A DNA stretch of 64,000 nucleotides from Aureimonas psammosilenae (GCF_009176975.1 NZ_WEZG01000002.1:372001-436000); one strand, 5' to 3'. Counted from the first letter of the stretch, positions 51,148-61,878 are shown. Made by a program: numbers and translations. Notes: generated by a model not told the origin, from the letters alone.

Positions 51148-52279
51148 GCGCCCGAGCGAAACCGACCTGCGCTTCATGGCGGCGGCGATCCGCTACGCGG
51201 AACGCCATTCCGGCCGCACCGGCACGAACCCTTCCGTCGGCACCGTGATCGTGCGCGACGACGGGGAAGAACCGAGGATCGTCGGACGGGGCGTCACGGC
51301 GCTCGGCGGGCGTCCCCATGCCGAGCCCGTCGCTCTGGCGGAAGCCGGCGAACTGGCGCGCGGTGCGACGGCCTATGTGACGCTGGAGCCCTGCGCCCAC
51401 CATGGCCGCACGCCCCCTTGCGCCGAAGCCTTGATCCGCGCCGGAGTCGCCCGCGTCGTTGTGGCGGCCGGCGACCCGGATTCGCGCGTGGACGGCAAAG
51501 GTGCGGCGATGCTGCGCGCCTCCGGGATCGAGGTGACCTCCGGCGTGATGGCGCAGGAAGCGCGCCGTTCGCTCGCCGGCTATCTCTCGCGCGTGACGAA
51601 GAAGCGGCCGGAAGTCACGATGAAGATTGCGGTTTCCGCCGATGGCATGATCGGCCGGATCGGCGGGGGGCAGGTCGCGATCACCGGTCCGGCGGCGAAC
51701 GCGCAGACCCATCTTCTTCGCGCCCGCACCGACGCCATCATGATCGGCGCGGCCACCCTGATCGAGGACGATCCGATCCTCACATGCCGCTTGGCCGGGC
51801 TGGAAAAACGCTCGCCGCTTCGGATCGTGCTCGATGGCGCGCTGTTGTCACCGCTGAACAGCCGGATCGTGCGCTCGGCGCGTGAGGTACCGGCAGCCTT
51901 CGCCACGCTGGAAGTGGACGATGTCGAGGCCGATGCCTTCCGGCTGGCGGGATGCGAGATCATCGCCTGCGAGGCCGAGCCCGGCACGACGCGGATCGCG
52001 CTGCCCGAACTTCTGGAGGACCTCGCCGCGCGCGGGATTTCGATGCTTCTGGTGGAAGCCGGTGCCAAGCTCGGCCGCGCTTTTCTGGAACAGGATTTGG
52101 TGGACCGGTTGATCCTGATCGAGGGGCAGGGCGTGATCGGCGCGGATGGCGTTGCCGCGCCGGTATCGAGTGACCATCTGCCGGAAAGCTTCGCGCCGAC
52201 GCGCGAGTACCTGCTCGGCGCCGATCGCTGGCGGGAATGGGAACGGCGCGAGCCGGATGTTTCCACGGATGAAGGATAG
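51140..52279 (+). CDS. ribD: Bifunctional riboflavin deaminase-reductase RibD
   Basis: Deaminates and then reduces the pyrimidine intermediate in riboflavin synthesis. The 379-residue protein has an N-terminal zinc deaminase domain (H60/E62 in [10 protein letters not shown]85 and C94 in [13 protein letters not shown]) and a C-terminal DHFR-like reductase ([29 protein letters not shown]). The start at 51140 lies inside the nrdR end, so it is coupled; an upstream in-frame extension is out of family length. Confidence 0.94.
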   Translation: MTERPSETDLRFMAAAIRYAERHSGRTGTNPSVGTVIVRDDGEEPRIVGRGVTALGGRPHAEPVALAEAGELARGATAYVTLEPCAHHGRTPPCAEALIRAGVARVVVAAGDPDSRVDGKGAAMLRASGIEVTSGVMAQEARRSLAGYLSRVTKKRPEVTMKIAVSADGMIGRIGGGQVAITGPAANAQTHLLRARTDAIMIGAATLIEDDPILTCRLAGLEKRSPLRIVLDGALLSPLNSRIVRSAREVPAAFATLEVDDVEADAFRLAGCEIIACEAEPGTTRIALPELLEDLAARGISMLLVEAGAKLGRAFLEQDLVDRLILIEGQGVIGADGVAAPVSSDHLPESFAPTREYLLGADRWREWERREPDVSTDEG

Positions 52280-52283
52280 AACC

Positions 52284-52901
52284 ATGTTCACCGGGATCGT
52301 CACGGATGTCGGCCGCATCGGGAGCGTCGTTCCGCTCGATCAGGGCCGCCGGTTTCGCGTGGAAACCGCTTACGACCCCGCGTCGATCGCGATCGGCGCG
52401 TCCATCGCCTGCTCGGGCACTTGTTTGACCGTCACGGCCCTGCCGGGCGAGGGCGCGAACGAGCGCTGGTTCGAGGTCGAGGCCTGGGAGGAGGCGCTGC
52501 GCCTCACCACCGCCGGAACCTGGAGCGAGGGCACCCGCATCAATCTGGAACGTTCCCTGAAGCTTGGCGACGAGCTCGGCGGCCACCTCGTGTCCGGCCA
52601 TGTCGACGGGCAGGCGGAGATCCTGTCGCGCGAAGACGAGGGCGAGGCGGTTCGCTTCCGCATCCGTGTGCCGACTGAGTTGAAGCGCTTTATCGCGCAG
52701 AAGGGTTCGGTCTGCCTCGACGGCACGTCCTTGACCGTCAATGCCGTGGACGACGACGTCTTCGATGTTCTTCTGATTCGCCATTCCCTGGACGTGACGA
52801 CCTGGGGAGAGCGCCGGGCCGGCGAGAACATCAATCTGGAGGTGGACCAGATCGCGCGCTATGCGGCGCGGCTTTTCTCGGTGGATGCGCCGGCCCGCTG
52901 A
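52284..52901 (+). CDS. ribE: Riboflavin synthase alpha chain
   Basis: Dismutates two lumazines to riboflavin. The 205-residue protein has the family start MFTGIVTDVGRIGSV, GHLVSGHVDGQAEI in the middle and CLDGTSLTVNAV in the second lumazine-binding repeat. ATG at 52284 follows GAAGGA, 4 nt after the ribD stop. Confidence 0.95.
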   Translation: MFTGIVTDVGRIGSVVPLDQGRRFRVETAYDPASIAIGASIACSGTCLTVTALPGEGANERWFEVEAWEEALRLTTAGTWSEGTRINLERSLKLGDELGGHLVSGHVDGQAEILSREDEGEAVRFRIRVPTELKRFIAQKGSVCLDGTSLTVNAVDDDVFDVLLIRHSLDVTTWGERRAGENINLEVDQIARYAARLFSVDAPAR

Positions 52902-53017
52902 TCGGCGCATTCCTGCTTCCCGAAATGTGCCCTTACATGGAGGGCTCGATCTGCGCTAAGGACCCCGCTTCGCCGCGAGTTCCGCATCGCGTTCGCTTGA
53001 AGACGATAGGGTGATCC

Positions 53018-53464
53018 ATGGCCGCTCCGCATATCCTCATCGTGGAAGCCCGCTTCTACGACCATATCGCCGACGCGCTTCTGGAAGGCGCGCGCAAGGC
53101 GCTGGACGAGGCCGGGGCGACCTACGAGGTCGTGACGGTGCCGGGCGCCCTGGAAATCCCGGCGGCCATCGGCTTCGCCTTGACCGGCGAGGAAGAAGGC
53201 GGGACCGCCTTCGACGGTTATGTCGCGCTCGGCTGCGTCATCCGGGGCGAAACCTACCATTTCGATATCGTCGCGAACGAATCCTGCCGCGCCATCACGG
53301 AGCTTTCGGTCGAGGAGGGCATTGCAGTCGGCAACGGCATCCTGACGGTCGAGAACGAGGAGCAGGCCTTGGAACGGGCACGCATTTCCGAGAAGAACAA
53401 GGGTGGATCGGCGGCCGAAACCGCGCTGACGATGATCGCGCTCCGCGACCGCTTCGGAGCCTGA
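53018..53464 (+). CDS. ribH: 6,7-dimethyl-8-ribityllumazine synthase
   Basis: Makes lumazine from the pyrimidine and a butanone phosphate. The 148-residue protein has [35 protein letters not shown] and [17 protein letters not shown], including the catalytic-region histidine in ETYHFD. No FMN riboswitch is recognisable in the 116-nt gap after ribE. Confidence 0.96.
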   Translation: MAAPHILIVEARFYDHIADALLEGARKALDEAGATYEVVTVPGALEIPAAIGFALTGEEEGGTAFDGYVALGCVIRGETYHFDIVANESCRAITELSVEEGIAVGNGILTVENEEQALERARISEKNKGGSAAETALTMIALRDRFGA

Positions 53465-53467
53465 GCG

Positions 53468-53965
53468 GTGAGCAACCCCGATACGCGCGAGATCCGACCG
53501 GCCAACAAACGGGGCGCGGCGCGCCTCGCGGCCGTTCAGGCGCTTTACCAGATGGATGTCGGCGGCACCGGCCTTCTTGAAACGGTGGCCGAATACGAGG
53601 CGATGCGCCTTGGCCAGGAAATCGACGGCGACACCTATCGCGAAGCCGACGCTGCCTGGTTCCGCGACATCGTGTCGGGCGTGGTGCGCGCGCAGACCAC
53701 CATCGATCCGATGATCCACACGTCGCTCACCTCCGACTGGCCCTTGTCGCGTCTCGACACGACGCTGCGCGCCATTCTGCGTGCCGGGACCTACGAGATC
53801 ACCAACCGCAAGGACGTGCCCACCGCCGTGATCGTCACGGAATATGTCGACATCGCCCGCGCCTTTTTCGGCGACGAGGAGATGCGGCTGGTGAATGCCG
53901 TTCTCGACCGCGTCGCCCGCCGCACGCGCGGCGAAGGCAAGGGCAACGATCCCAAAGAGGAATAG
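53468..53965 (+). CDS. nusB: Transcription antitermination factor NusB
   Basis: Binds boxA RNA with S10 in rRNA antitermination. The 165-residue all-helical protein has [16 protein letters not shown] at the N-terminus, [18 protein letters not shown] and [21 protein letters not shown] start 3 nt after the ribH stop. ribH-nusB is a widespread bacterial pair. Confidence 0.94.
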   Translation: MSNPDTREIRPANKRGAARLAAVQALYQMDVGGTGLLETVAEYEAMRLGQEIDGDTYREADAAWFRDIVSGVVRAQTTIDPMIHTSLTSDWPLSRLDTTLRAILRAGTYEITNRKDVPTAVIVTEYVDIARAFFGDEEMRLVNAVLDRVARRTRGEGKGNDPKEE

Positions 53966-54062
53966 AGTCCGCTCGCGTCGCTTGACGCGGCTGGGCGCTC
54001 CGTTAACCTCGCGTCCCAACTGATCGAACCCGCCATCAGAGGTTCGACAGGGGAGGAATCGA

Positions 54063-54081
54063 CCGATCGCGTGTCGATCGG
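54063..54081 (+). other. Hairpin in the hppA leader
   Basis: CCGATCG and CGATCGG form a 7-bp palindromic stem around CGTGT, ending 15 nt before the hppA start codon. It could affect translation initiation, but no riboswitch class is recognised. Confidence 0.35.
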
Positions 54082-54096
54082 CGGCGAGGGAGCGTC

Positions 54097-56247
54097 ATGT
54101 CGATCGCATTGGTCATCGTTATATTATGCGGCGGGTTATCGCTCGCCTATGCGGCCTTCGCCGCGCGTTCCGTTCTGGCATCCGACCCCGGAACGGAGCG
54201 GATGCAGGAGATCGCCGGCGCGATCCGCGAGGGCGCGCAGGCCTATCTCGCCCGCCAATACACCACCATCGCCATCGTCGGCGCGGTGGTGTTTCTCGGC
54301 ACCTGGGCGCTTCTGTCCTTTTATGCCGCGATCGGCTTTCTGATCGGCTCCGTTCTGTCGGGCATCGCCGGCTTCGTCGGCATGAACGTTTCGGTGCGCG
54401 CAAATCTTCGCACGGCGCAGGCCGCCTCCCGCTCGCTGGCGGCCGGCCTTTCCGTCGCCTTCAAGTCCGGCGCCATAACCGGCATGCTCGTCGCTGGCCT
54501 CGCGCTGATCGGCGTTGCGGCCTATTTCCTGGTGCTGACGGGAATGCTCGGCTTCCAGCCGGCCGACCGCACCGTGATCGACAGCCTCGTGTCGCTCGGC
54601 TTCGGCGCGTCCCTGATCTCGATCTTCGCGCGGCTCGGCGGCGGCATCTTCACCAAGGGTGCCGATGTCGGCGGCGATCTCGTCGGCAAGGTGGAAGCGG
54701 GCATCCCGGAAGACGATCCGCGCAATCCTGCCACCATCGCCGACAATGTGGGCGACAATGTCGGCGACTGCGCCGGCATGGCGGCCGATCTGTTCGAGAC
54801 CTACGCGGTGACGGTGGTCGCGACCATGGTGCTCGGCGCGATCTTCTTTGCTGGCACCCCCGTGATCGGTACGGTGATGCTTTATCCGCTCGCGATCTGC
54901 GCGGCCTGCATCGTCACCTCCATCGCCGGCACCTTCTTCGTCCGGCTCGGCCGCAACGGCTCGATCATGGGCGCGCTCTACAAGGGCCTTTGGGTGACGA
55001 CGCTTCTGTCGGTCGTCGGCATCGCGCTGGCGACACTGGCCACCGTCGGCTTCGGCGATGTGGGCCAAGCGCCCGGAACCGTGGTGTCGGGAACGAACCT
55101 CTTTCTGTGCGGTCTCGTCGGCCTCGCCGTGACGGGGCTCATCGTCTTCATCACCGAGTTCTATACCGGCATCGGCTACCGGCCGGTGCGCTCCATCAGC
55201 CAGGCGTCCGTTTCGGGCCACGGCACTAACGTCATCCAGGGCCTCGCCGTGTCGCTCGAATCCACGGCGCTGCCGACGATCGTGATCGTCGCCGGCATCA
55301 TCGCGACCAACCAGCTCGCCGGCCTCTACGGCACGGGCATCGCGGTGACCGCCATGCTCGGCCTTGCCGGCATGATCGTCGCGCTCGACGCCTTCGGTCC
55401 GGTGACGGACAATGCGGGCGGTATCGCCGAGATGGCGGGCCTGTCGCCGGACGTGCGCCGGTCCACCGACGCGCTGGATGCCGTCGGCAACACCACGAAG
55501 GCGGTGACCAAGGGCTATGCGATCGGCTCGGCGGGCCTCGGCGCGCTGGTGCTCTTCGCCGCCTACAACTACGACCTGCAATATTTCGTCGCCGAGGCCG
55601 AAGCGGGCAGGGGCTACGCTTATTTCCAGGGCGTGAAACCGGACTTTTCGCTCACCAACCCCTTTGTCGTGGTCGGGCTCCTGCTCGGCGGCCTCATCCC
55701 CTACCTCTTCGGCGGCATCGCCATGACGGCGGTCGGCCGCGCGGCGAGCGCGGTGGTGGAAGAGGTGCGTCGGCAGTTCCGCGAGAAGCCGGGCATCATG
55801 CAGGGCACGGAGCGGCCGGACTATGCCCGCGCGGTCGACATGCTGACGCGGGCAGCGATTCGCGAGATGATCGTGCCCTCGCTTCTGCCGGTGCTGGCGC
55901 CGGTCGTGGTGTATTTCGCCGTGCTTCTCATCGCGGACAAGAGCCAGGCCTTCTCGGCGCTCGGCGCGATGCTGCTCGGCGTGATCGTCACGGGCCTTTT
56001 CGTGGCGATCTCGATGACCTCCGGCGGCGGTGCCTGGGACAATGCCAAGAAAAGCTTCGAGGACGGTTTCGTGGACGTGGCGGGAACCCGGCACTTGAAG
56101 GGGTCGGACGCGCACAAGGCGTCCGTCACCGGCGACACGGTCGGCGACCCCTACAAGGATACGGCGGGGCCCGCGGTCAATCCGGCGATCAAGATCACCA
56201 ACATCGTCGCGCTTCTCCTGCTCGCCGTCCTGTCGCACTGGGGTTAG
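54097..56247 (+). CDS. hppA: K+-independent proton-pumping pyrophosphatase
   Basis: Membrane pyrophosphatase coupling PPi hydrolysis to H+ export from the cytoplasm. The 716-residue protein has about 16 membrane helices and the PPi site [20 protein letters not shown] and [21 protein letters not shown]468 in [14 protein letters not shown] is the lysine that marks the K+-independent class. RBS GAGGGAG is present. The stop codon TAG overlaps the first base of an inverted-repeat element. Probably transcribed separately from nusB (131-nt gap). Confidence 0.96.
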   Translation: MSIALVIVILCGGLSLAYAAFAARSVLASDPGTERMQEIAGAIREGAQAYLARQYTTIAIVGAVVFLGTWALLSFYAAIGFLIGSVLSGIAGFVGMNVSVRANLRTAQAASRSLAAGLSVAFKSGAITGMLVAGLALIGVAAYFLVLTGMLGFQPADRTVIDSLVSLGFGASLISIFARLGGGIFTKGADVGGDLVGKVEAGIPEDDPRNPATIADNVGDNVGDCAGMAADLFETYAVTVVATMVLGAIFFAGTPVIGTVMLYPLAICAACIVTSIAGTFFVRLGRNGSIMGALYKGLWVTTLLSVVGIALATLATVGFGDVGQAPGTVVSGTNLFLCGLVGLAVTGLIVFITEFYTGIGYRPVRSISQASVSGHGTNVIQGLAVSLESTALPTIVIVAGIIATNQLAGLYGTGIAVTAMLGLAGMIVALDAFGPVTDNAGGIAEMAGLSPDVRRSTDALDAVGNTTKAVTKGYAIGSAGLGALVLFAAYNYDLQYFVAEAEAGRGYAYFQGVKPDFSLTNPFVVVGLLLGGLIPYLFGGIAMTAVGRAASAVVEEVRRQFREKPGIMQGTERPDYARAVDMLTRAAIREMIVPSLLPVLAPVVVYFAVLLIADKSQAFSALGAMLLGVIVTGLFVAISMTSGGGAWDNAKKSFEDGFVDVAGTRHLKGSDAHKASVTGDTVGDPYKDTAGPAVNPAIKITNIVALLLLAVLSHWG

Positions 56248-56439
56248 AGCGCCTAACAAAACCTCGCGGGGTCGGCTGGCCGGATTTTTCCGCCGTCCAC
56301 TTCGTTGCCTCGGGGCGAGCCGCTTGTCTCGCCCGCCCTTCGGGCCGCCGATGCCGCCGGCATCGACTGCGTTTGGCGCGTTGCGGACGGACGAAAACCT
56401 CCCGGCCATCCTCCGCCCTGAGGTTATGTTAGGCACTCT
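56246..56439. mobile_element. MITE-like element with 20-bp imperfect terminal inverted repeats
   Basis: Left end AGAGCGCCTAACAAAACCTC (56246-56265) and the reverse complement of 56420-56439, AGAGTGCCTAACATAACCTC, match at 18 of 20 positions. The interior has strong palindromes (GGGCGAG/CTCGCCC at 56313-56334, CGATGCCG-C-CGGCATCG at 56349-56365) and no gene. The flanking triplets TTA (56244-56246) and TGA (56439-56441) are not an exact duplication. It looks like a non-autonomous remnant with IS5-type ends; family inferred only. Confidence 0.55.
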
Positions 56440-56448
56440 GAGCCACGA

Positions 56449-56482
56449 AAAAGCCCGCGAGGCAGGTGCTTCGCGGGCTTTT
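56449..56482. terminator. Bidirectional terminator hppA/bamE
   Basis: AAAAGCCCGCGA and TCGCGGGCTTTT form a perfect 12-bp stem with a 10-nt loop; the A-run and T-run serve both strands. It sits between the convergent hppA and bamE genes. Confidence 0.9.
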
Positions 56483-56502
56483 CGAAAGACTTGGCGGAAA
56501 GC

Positions 56503-57003
56503 CTACTGACCGGCCGGTCGGTTTGGATCGACGCCGGCTTGGTTGCCGATCGTGCCGACGCCGGCCGGCGCGCCGCCCGGCTGGAGGATCTGGCCGAGGA
56601 AGCTCACATCCTTGCCGCCCGTCGGCGTGGTGCGGGAGATGAAATCGAAGACGCGGCCGTTCTGAAGGCCGTAATTGGCGATCTGGCTGACCGTGTCGTC
56701 CTTGCCGAAATAGATCGCGAGAACGCGCTGATCCACGATATGCGGGTTCATGAAGGCGACCGGGCGAACGCGCTTCTGCGAGATGTAGTAGAACACCTCA
56801 TTGTCGAAGGTCGCCTTGGTGGAGGGCGTGCCGAGCGCGGTCAGCACCTGCTCGCGGCTCGAGCCGACGGGCACGAGCTGGATCGTCTGGTCGTCGACGA
56901 TATAGCCCTGGTTCAGGACTTCCTTCGTGCAGCCGCCCGCGAACGACAGGGCGAGAAGCCCGGCTGATGCCATGACGGCGGAGCGTAAGCGGTGACGACT
57001 CAA
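56503..57003 (-). CDS. bamE: BamE/OmlA outer-membrane lipoprotein
   Basis: Lipoprotein of the BAM outer-membrane assembly complex. The 166-residue protein has a signal peptide with lipobox LSFAGGC and the SmpA/OmlA domain (LVPVGSSREQVLTALGTPS, EVFYYISQKR). A TTG start at 57003 is chosen because GGGGAGG lies 7 nt upstream and the resulting N-terminus (MSRHRLRSAV) supplies the positive charge of a signal peptide; the ATG ten codons later would not. The C-terminal tail is rich in Gly and Pro. Confidence 0.92.
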   Translation of the reverse strand: MSRHRLRSAVMASAGLLALSFAGGCTKEVLNQGYIVDDQTIQLVPVGSSREQVLTALGTPSTKATFDNEVFYYISQKRVRPVAFMNPHIVDQRVLAIYFGKDDTVSQIANYGLQNGRVFDFISRTTPTGGKDVSFLGQILQPGGAPAGVGTIGNQAGVDPNRPAGQ

Positions 57004-57163
57004 GCTGATGCCTCCCCTTGGAGCGATTTTGGCGCTCCCTAAGCCTCACCCGCGACATAAAAGCGGCAGTGCGGCAAAGAATTTCGTCCGTGCGCGGCAG
57101 GGTTGGTAAAGCACCGGACGCCTTGTTGCAATCGCGTCGCAGCCATGCGACGGCACCGGCGAC

Positions 57164-57709
57164 ATGACGCTGGCCGCCAACTTGCTGTCGCGCTTCAAGC
57201 GACGCCATCGCAACCGCGAGATCGTGGACGCGATCTATGCGGGCATCGTCGCGCGCTCACGCAAGCCTCAGTTTTTCGTCGAATGCGGATTGCCGGACAC
57301 GGTGATGGGGCGCTTCGAATCGCTTTCTATCCACGTCTTCTTGTTTCTCGCCCGCTGCCGGGACGAGCGGCAAGCCGCGCCGTTGGCACAGGATCTGGTG
57401 GATCGCTTCATTTCCGACGTGGAGGATTCGATCCGGGAGATCGGCATCGGCGATGTCGCCGTGCCCAAGCGGATGCGCCGGCTGGCGGGGTTGTTCTACG
57501 AGCGGGTTGCCGGCTACGACGCGCCGCTTCGCGCCAGCGACGCCGATGCGCTCGGCCGGGCGCTTCTCGATCGCGCCCTGAAGGATTGCCCGCCCGGAAA
57601 GGGAGATGCCGGGGCATTGGCGAACTATATGATCGCGACGAAGGCCGAACTGGACGCCGTGCCGGTGGATCGGCTTCTTCGCGGCGAGATTTTCGAGGAA
57701 ACGGCATGA
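57164..57709 (+). CDS. Ubiquinol-cytochrome c chaperone family protein
   Basis: CBP3-like assembly factor for cytochrome bc1 complex, 181 residues, helical. Conserved blocks are REIVDAIYAGIVARSR, PDTVMGRFESLSIHVFLFL and VPKRMRRLAGLFYERVAGYD. The stop overlaps the next gene as ATGA. Divergent from bamE. The adjacency with DUF177 and plsX is normal for the order. Confidence 0.9.
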   Translation: MTLAANLLSRFKRRHRNREIVDAIYAGIVARSRKPQFFVECGLPDTVMGRFESLSIHVFLFLARCRDERQAAPLAQDLVDRFISDVEDSIREIGIGDVAVPKRMRRLAGLFYERVAGYDAPLRASDADALGRALLDRALKDCPPGKGDAGALANYMIATKAELDAVPVDRLLRGEIFEETA

Positions 57710-58257
57710 GCGCGGACAAGGCCCGGGGCGAGAGCGAAATCTCCTTTTCCTTCAGCGTGCTCCGTTTGGGCGCCGATGGCGAACCTCTGCGCTTCGAGGC
57801 CGATGCGGAGGAGCGCGCTGCCATCGCACGGCGCTTCGGCATTCTGGGTGTGGAGCGCTTTGAGGCCGATCTCCTAGTCAAGCCCTGGCAGGCGGGCGGC
57901 GTTTGCGTCGAGGGGCGGTTCGTCGCGGATGTCGTTCAAAGCGATGTCGTGACGCTCGATCCGGTGCCGCAGAGCATCGACGAGGAGCTGCAGCTTTTCT
58001 TCGTTCCCGAACATTCGCGTCTCGCCCGTCCCGCCAACGACGATCTGGCCGAGGTTGACGTGGATCTCGCCGAGGACGAGCCCGAAACCTTCCGCGGCGA
58101 CCGGGTCGATCTCGGCGAAGCCCTGGTGCAGTTCCTAGGGCTGGCGCTCGATCCCTATCCGCGCGCCGCCGATGTCGAATTCCAGTCGGCGGCGGAGCCG
58201 GAAAAGGAACCCTCGCCCTTCGCCGTCCTCGACAAGCTCCGCAAGACGGATGGGTAA
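57706..58257 (+). CDS. DUF177 (YceD-like) protein
   Basis: 183-residue DUF177 protein, related to YceD proteins that often precede rpmF and are linked to rRNA or ribosome assembly. Conserved features are EISFSFSVLRLGADG, GVCVEGRFVADVVQ with the usual metal-type Cys reduced to a single one, VDLGEALVQFLGLALDPYPR and SPFAVLDKLRK at the C-terminus. ATG at 57706 overlaps the chaperone gene. rpmF is not adjacent here. Confidence 0.87.
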   Translation: MSADKARGESEISFSFSVLRLGADGEPLRFEADAEERAAIARRFGILGVERFEADLLVKPWQAGGVCVEGRFVADVVQSDVVTLDPVPQSIDEELQLFFVPEHSRLARPANDDLAEVDVDLAEDEPETFRGDRVDLGEALVQFLGLALDPYPRAADVEFQSAAEPEKEPSPFAVLDKLRKTDG

Positions 58258-58413
58258 GGGCCGCCGCCCTCTGGTGGAACCCACCGGAAAAGTTCTAATG
58301 ACGCCGGGAATGCGGAAGACGGCTTTTGTCGCAGGCGCTCGCGCATCTGCCGAGAAATCGACCATTTCATCAGGGATGGGGCAGCCGCAGCGAAACAGGA
58401 AAGCGAGCGCGAT

Positions 58414-59490
58414 TTGAGTTCCACGTCAGGCGTCACGATCTCCCTCGATGCAATGGGCGGCGATCACGGTCCGTCGGTGGTCGTGCCGGGCGCGGCGATT
58501 TCCTTGCAGCGCCGACCCAAGACCCGCTTCGTGATCTACGGCGAGGAAGCGGTGGTTCTGCCGATCCTCGACCGGCATCCCGAGTTGAAGGCAGCCTCCA
58601 CCTTCCATCATTGCGATGTGTCGATCCGCATGGACGAGCGCCCGTCGCAGGCGTTGCGCCAGGGGCGCTACAAGTCCTCCATGTGGAAGACGGTCGAGGC
58701 GGTGAAGACCGGCGAGGCCAATGTCGCGGTGTCGGCCGGCAATACCGGCGCGCTGATGGCCATGTCGAAATTCTGCCTGCGCACCATGGCGAAGGTCGAG
58801 CGGCCGGCCATCGCCGGCATCTGGCCGACGGTGCGGGGCGAAAGCATCGTCCTCGATATCGGCGCGACCATCGGGGCGGACGCCCAGCAGCTCGTCGATT
58901 TCTCCATGATGGGCGCGGCCATGGCGCGCGCTTTGTTCGGCATCGAGCAGCCGACCGTCGGCCTTCTGAATGTCGGCGTGGAGGAGGTGAAGGGCCAGGA
59001 GGAAGTGCGCGAGGCCGCGCGCTTCCTGAAGGAGAACCCGGTTCCGGGCCTGTCCTATCGCGGCTTCGTGGAAGGCGACGATCTCGGCAAAGGCACCGTC
59101 GACGTGGTGGTGACGGAAGGCTTCACCGGCAATGTCGCCTTGAAGACCGCCGAAGGCACGGCCAAGCAGATCGCCGGCTATCTCAGAGCCGCGATGACAC
59201 AGACCTGGATGGCGCGGCTCGGCTATATTCTGGCGAAGAGCGCCTTTGACCGGCTGCGCGACAAGATGGACCCGCGCAAGGTCAATGGCGGGGTATTTCT
59301 GGGCCTCAACGGCATCGTCATCAAGAGCCATGGAGGCACGGATGCCGAGGGCATCGCCGCCGCCATCGACCTCGCCTGCGCCATGGGCGAGAACGGTCTC
59401 CTCGGACAGGTCGAGGAAGCCATGCGCATCTATCATGAGCGCCTGACAACCAACGGGCCGACCGTCGAGGTCGCGCCGGAGACGATATGA
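58414..59490 (+). CDS. plsX: Phosphate acyltransferase PlsX
   Basis: Makes acyl-phosphate from acyl-ACP for phospholipid synthesis. The 358-residue protein has [32 protein letters not shown] and [15 protein letters not shown]. The start is TTG at 58414 with AGGAAAG upstream; no ATG fits near the conserved N-terminus. It overlaps fabH as ATGA. Confidence 0.95.
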   Translation: MSSTSGVTISLDAMGGDHGPSVVVPGAAISLQRRPKTRFVIYGEEAVVLPILDRHPELKAASTFHHCDVSIRMDERPSQALRQGRYKSSMWKTVEAVKTGEANVAVSAGNTGALMAMSKFCLRTMAKVERPAIAGIWPTVRGESIVLDIGATIGADAQQLVDFSMMGAAMARALFGIEQPTVGLLNVGVEEVKGQEEVREAARFLKENPVPGLSYRGFVEGDDLGKGTVDVVVTEGFTGNVALKTAEGTAKQIAGYLRAAMTQTWMARLGYILAKSAFDRLRDKMDPRKVNGGVFLGLNGIVIKSHGGTDAEGIAAAIDLACAMGENGLLGQVEEAMRIYHERLTTNGPTVEVAPETI

Positions 59491-60464
59491 TGGACGCCCT
59501 GCGCTCGGTCGTTCTCGGGACGGGTTCCTACCTGCCCGAGACCGTCCTCACCAATGCCGATCTGGAAAAGCGGATCGAGACTTCCGACGAATGGATCACC
59601 CAGCGCACCGGCATCCGCCAGCGCCATATCGCGGGAGAAGGTGAAACCACGGTTTCCCTGGCCGAAGGCGCGGCCCGGCGGGCGCTCGACGCCGCCGGGC
59701 TGAAGCCCACGGACCTCGATCTCGTGATCCTGGCGACGGCGACGCCGAACAACACCTTTCCCGCTTCCGCCGTGCAGGTGCAGCGGCGTCTGGGCATCGA
59801 CAAGGGCTTTGCCTTCGACATGCAGGCCGTGTGCAGCGGCTTCGTTTATGCGCTGACCACGGCCGATCTGTACCTGCGATCCGGCATGGCGAAGCGCGCT
59901 TTGGTGATCGGCGCCGAGACTTTCTCGCGGATCGTCGATTGGGAAGACCGCACGACCTGCGTGCTTTTCGGCGACGGCGCGGGCGCGATGGTGCTGGAAG
60001 CGGTGGACGCATCGAAGGCGGACGGGCGCGGCGTTCTCGTTTCGCGGCTGCGCGCGGATGGCAACCACGAGGAAAAGCTTTTCGTCGATGGCGGTCCTTC
60101 CAGCACCGGAACGGTCGGCAAGCTTCGCATGCAGGGGCGCGAAGTCTTCAAGCATGCGGTCGGCATGATCACCGACGTCATCGAGGACTCCTTTTCCGCC
60201 CTCGGGATCTCCGCCGAGGAAGTAGACTGGTTCGTGCCGCACCAGGCGAATCGGCGAATCATCGAGGCGTCCGCCAAGAAGCTCGGCATCGCGCCCGAAA
60301 AGGTGGTGATGACCGTGCAGGACCACGGCAACACGTCGGCGGCCTCGATTCCGCTCGCCGTTGACGTTGCGGCAAGGGACGGGCGGATCAAGCGGGGCGA
60401 TCTCGTTCTTCTGGAGGCGATGGGCGGCGGCTTTACCTGGGGCGCCGTGGTGGTTCGCTGGTGA
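59487..60464 (+). CDS. fabH: 3-oxoacyl-ACP synthase III
   Basis: Initiates fatty-acid synthesis by condensing acetyl-CoA with malonyl-ACP. The 325-residue protein has the catalytic triad C116 ([10 protein letters not shown]), H252 ([10 protein letters not shown]) and N282 ([11 protein letters not shown]). Coupled to plsX. ihfA follows after 122 nt. Confidence 0.97.
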   Translation: MMDALRSVVLGTGSYLPETVLTNADLEKRIETSDEWITQRTGIRQRHIAGEGETTVSLAEGAARRALDAAGLKPTDLDLVILATATPNNTFPASAVQVQRRLGIDKGFAFDMQAVCSGFVYALTTADLYLRSGMAKRALVIGAETFSRIVDWEDRTTCVLFGDGAGAMVLEAVDASKADGRGVLVSRLRADGNHEEKLFVDGGPSSTGTVGKLRMQGREVFKHAVGMITDVIEDSFSALGISAEEVDWFVPHQANRRIIEASAKKLGIAPEKVVMTVQDHGNTSAASIPLAVDVAARDGRIKRGDLVLLEAMGGGFTWGAVVVRW

Positions 60465-60586
60465 AGGCGCTGTTTTCAATGGTGCCCGCCATCGCTTCAG
60501 CCTTGATTCACTAATCGGAAAGCGTATCTTGGCGCCGCAATCGAGGCTGCCGGAAGGGGCCGCGGCGTTCGACACTAGGGGTTCGC

Positions 60587-60928
60587 ATGAGCGAGAAGAC
60601 GATCACGAGAGCCGATCTCGCTGAGGCCGTATTTCGTAAGATCGGTTTGTCCAGAACCGAGTCCGCGTCCCTCGTTGAAATGATCCTCGAAGAGATGTGC
60701 ACCACCATCGCGCGCGGCGAGTCGGTGAAGATCTCGTCCTTCGGCTCCTTCCTCGTTCGGGACAAGAACGAACGCGTCGGTCGTAACCCCAAGACCGGTG
60801 AGGAAGTGCCGATCCTTCCGCGCCGCGTGGCCGTCTTCAAGCCGTCCAACGTGATGAAGGACCGAATCCTCGAAGCCCATCTCAAGCGGGGCGATGGGGA
60901 CGAGGCTGCGTTGAAGGCCGCCGAATAG
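60587..60928 (+). CDS. ihfA: Integration host factor alpha subunit
   Basis: DNA-bending HU/IHF-family protein forming a heterodimer with IhfB. The 113-residue protein has [32 protein letters not shown] and the DNA-contact arm [19 protein letters not shown] lies 5 nt upstream of ATG 60587. Followed by a MerR gene, a common alphaproteobacterial pair. Confidence 0.95.
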   Translation: MSEKTITRADLAEAVFRKIGLSRTESASLVEMILEEMCTTIARGESVKISSFGSFLVRDKNERVGRNPKTGEEVPILPRRVAVFKPSNVMKDRILEAHLKRGDGDEAALKAAE

Positions 60929-60953
60929 CCCTGCGCAGGACCGCTGACCCAGC

Positions 60954-61508
60954 ATGACTTCCAAAAGCACGGACGCCTTCCGAACGATCAGCGAGGTCGC
61001 CGAAGAACTCGACCTGCCGCAGCACGTCCTGCGCTTCTGGGAAACGCGTTTCACGCAGATCCGCCCGATGAAGCGCGGCGGCGGACGGCGCTACTACCGG
61101 CCCGACGATGTCGAGCTTTTGAAGGGCATCCGCTATCTCCTTTACGTGCGCGGCTTCACCATCAAGGGTGTTCAGCGCATCCTGAAGGAAAGCGGCAACC
61201 GCTTCGTCATGTCGATCGGCGCGGGCGATGTCGCTTCCATCGACTCGATCCAGCTCGGACGGAGCGACGCTGAAGGGCCGGAAACGGTCGATGACGATGC
61301 CGACGACGTGCCGCCGAGCTACGCTTCTCCCGTCGAGCCGGTGGCCGAGGCACCGCCGGAACGGCGAGGGGCCTTTTCGTCCTTCCTGCGCAGTGCGCGC
61401 GGCGGTGACGAAGCACCGGTCGGTCTCGCGAAGGAAAGCGTCGCGACGTTGCAGGACGTGCTGATCGAACTCCTGGAATGCAAGCGTCTGCTGGACCAGT
61501 CGCGCTAG
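60954..61508 (+). CDS. MerR family transcriptional regulator
   Basis: 184-residue MerR-type protein with an N-terminal winged helix-turn-helix ([56 protein letters not shown]). The middle is acidic and disordered (about 100-140), and a C-terminal helix ([17 protein letters not shown]) should dimerise. There is no metal-binding Cys cluster; the lone Cys in the dimer helix makes a metal sensor unlikely. Adjacent to ihfA, which may reflect cotranscription with the nucleoid protein. Confidence 0.91.
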   Translation: MTSKSTDAFRTISEVAEELDLPQHVLRFWETRFTQIRPMKRGGGRRYYRPDDVELLKGIRYLLYVRGFTIKGVQRILKESGNRFVMSIGAGDVASIDSIQLGRSDAEGPETVDDDADDVPPSYASPVEPVAEAPPERRGAFSSFLRSARGGDEAPVGLAKESVATLQDVLIELLECKRLLDQSR

Positions 61509-61697
61509 CCGCTCTCCGCCGAACCGTCGGTCGGTCGGCACGGGTTGCAGGCCGTTCTTCCTTTTCGAAAACAGACGGGCCGGCGTGGGACTTCTGGTCC
61601 CAAAGCTCCCACATTGCCGGCCACCGTCCTCTTTTCGGCCGATCCCGTCGAAAGCGGGTTGCCTTCAATGCCCGCTTTCGCTACGGGTTCTGGCAGT

Positions 61698-61774
61698 CGG
61701 AGCGTAGCGCAGTCTGGTAGCGCACTTGGATGGGGTCCAAGGGGTCGTAGGTTCAAATCCTATCGCTCCGACCA
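61698..61774 (+). tRNA. tRNA-Pro (anticodon GGG)
   Basis: 77-nt cloverleaf with the CCA end encoded: acceptor CGGAGCG with CGCTCCG, D-arm GCGC-GCGC, anticodon stem CTTGG-CCAAG with loop ATGGGGT (anticodon GGG at 61732-61734), and T-stem GTAGG-CCTAT around TTCAAAT. The position downstream of ihfA-MerR is conserved in Hyphomicrobiales. The 189 nt between the MerR stop and the tRNA show nothing else recognisable. Confidence 0.97.
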
Positions 61775-61878
61775 TTCGCCCGAAAACCCCTAACGAAATT
61801 GCCGTCGCTTGAGCCGTTGATCTGGCAAACGGTGCCCTGTGTCCGTCGGCTGCGTCGGGCATCCCGGTGATCACGCGA

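Noticed and set aside
52902-53017. Possible FMN riboswitch upstream of ribH
   Set aside because: The conserved FMN aptamer boxes (AGGGGCGG, GGAT and similar) are not present in the 116-nt gap, and ribH is inside an operon.
54136-56436. 766-codon open frame antisense to hppA
   Set aside because: No recognisable domain, Arg/Asp/His-rich and fully opposite a conserved membrane pyrophosphatase; it starts inside the inverted-repeat element by chance.
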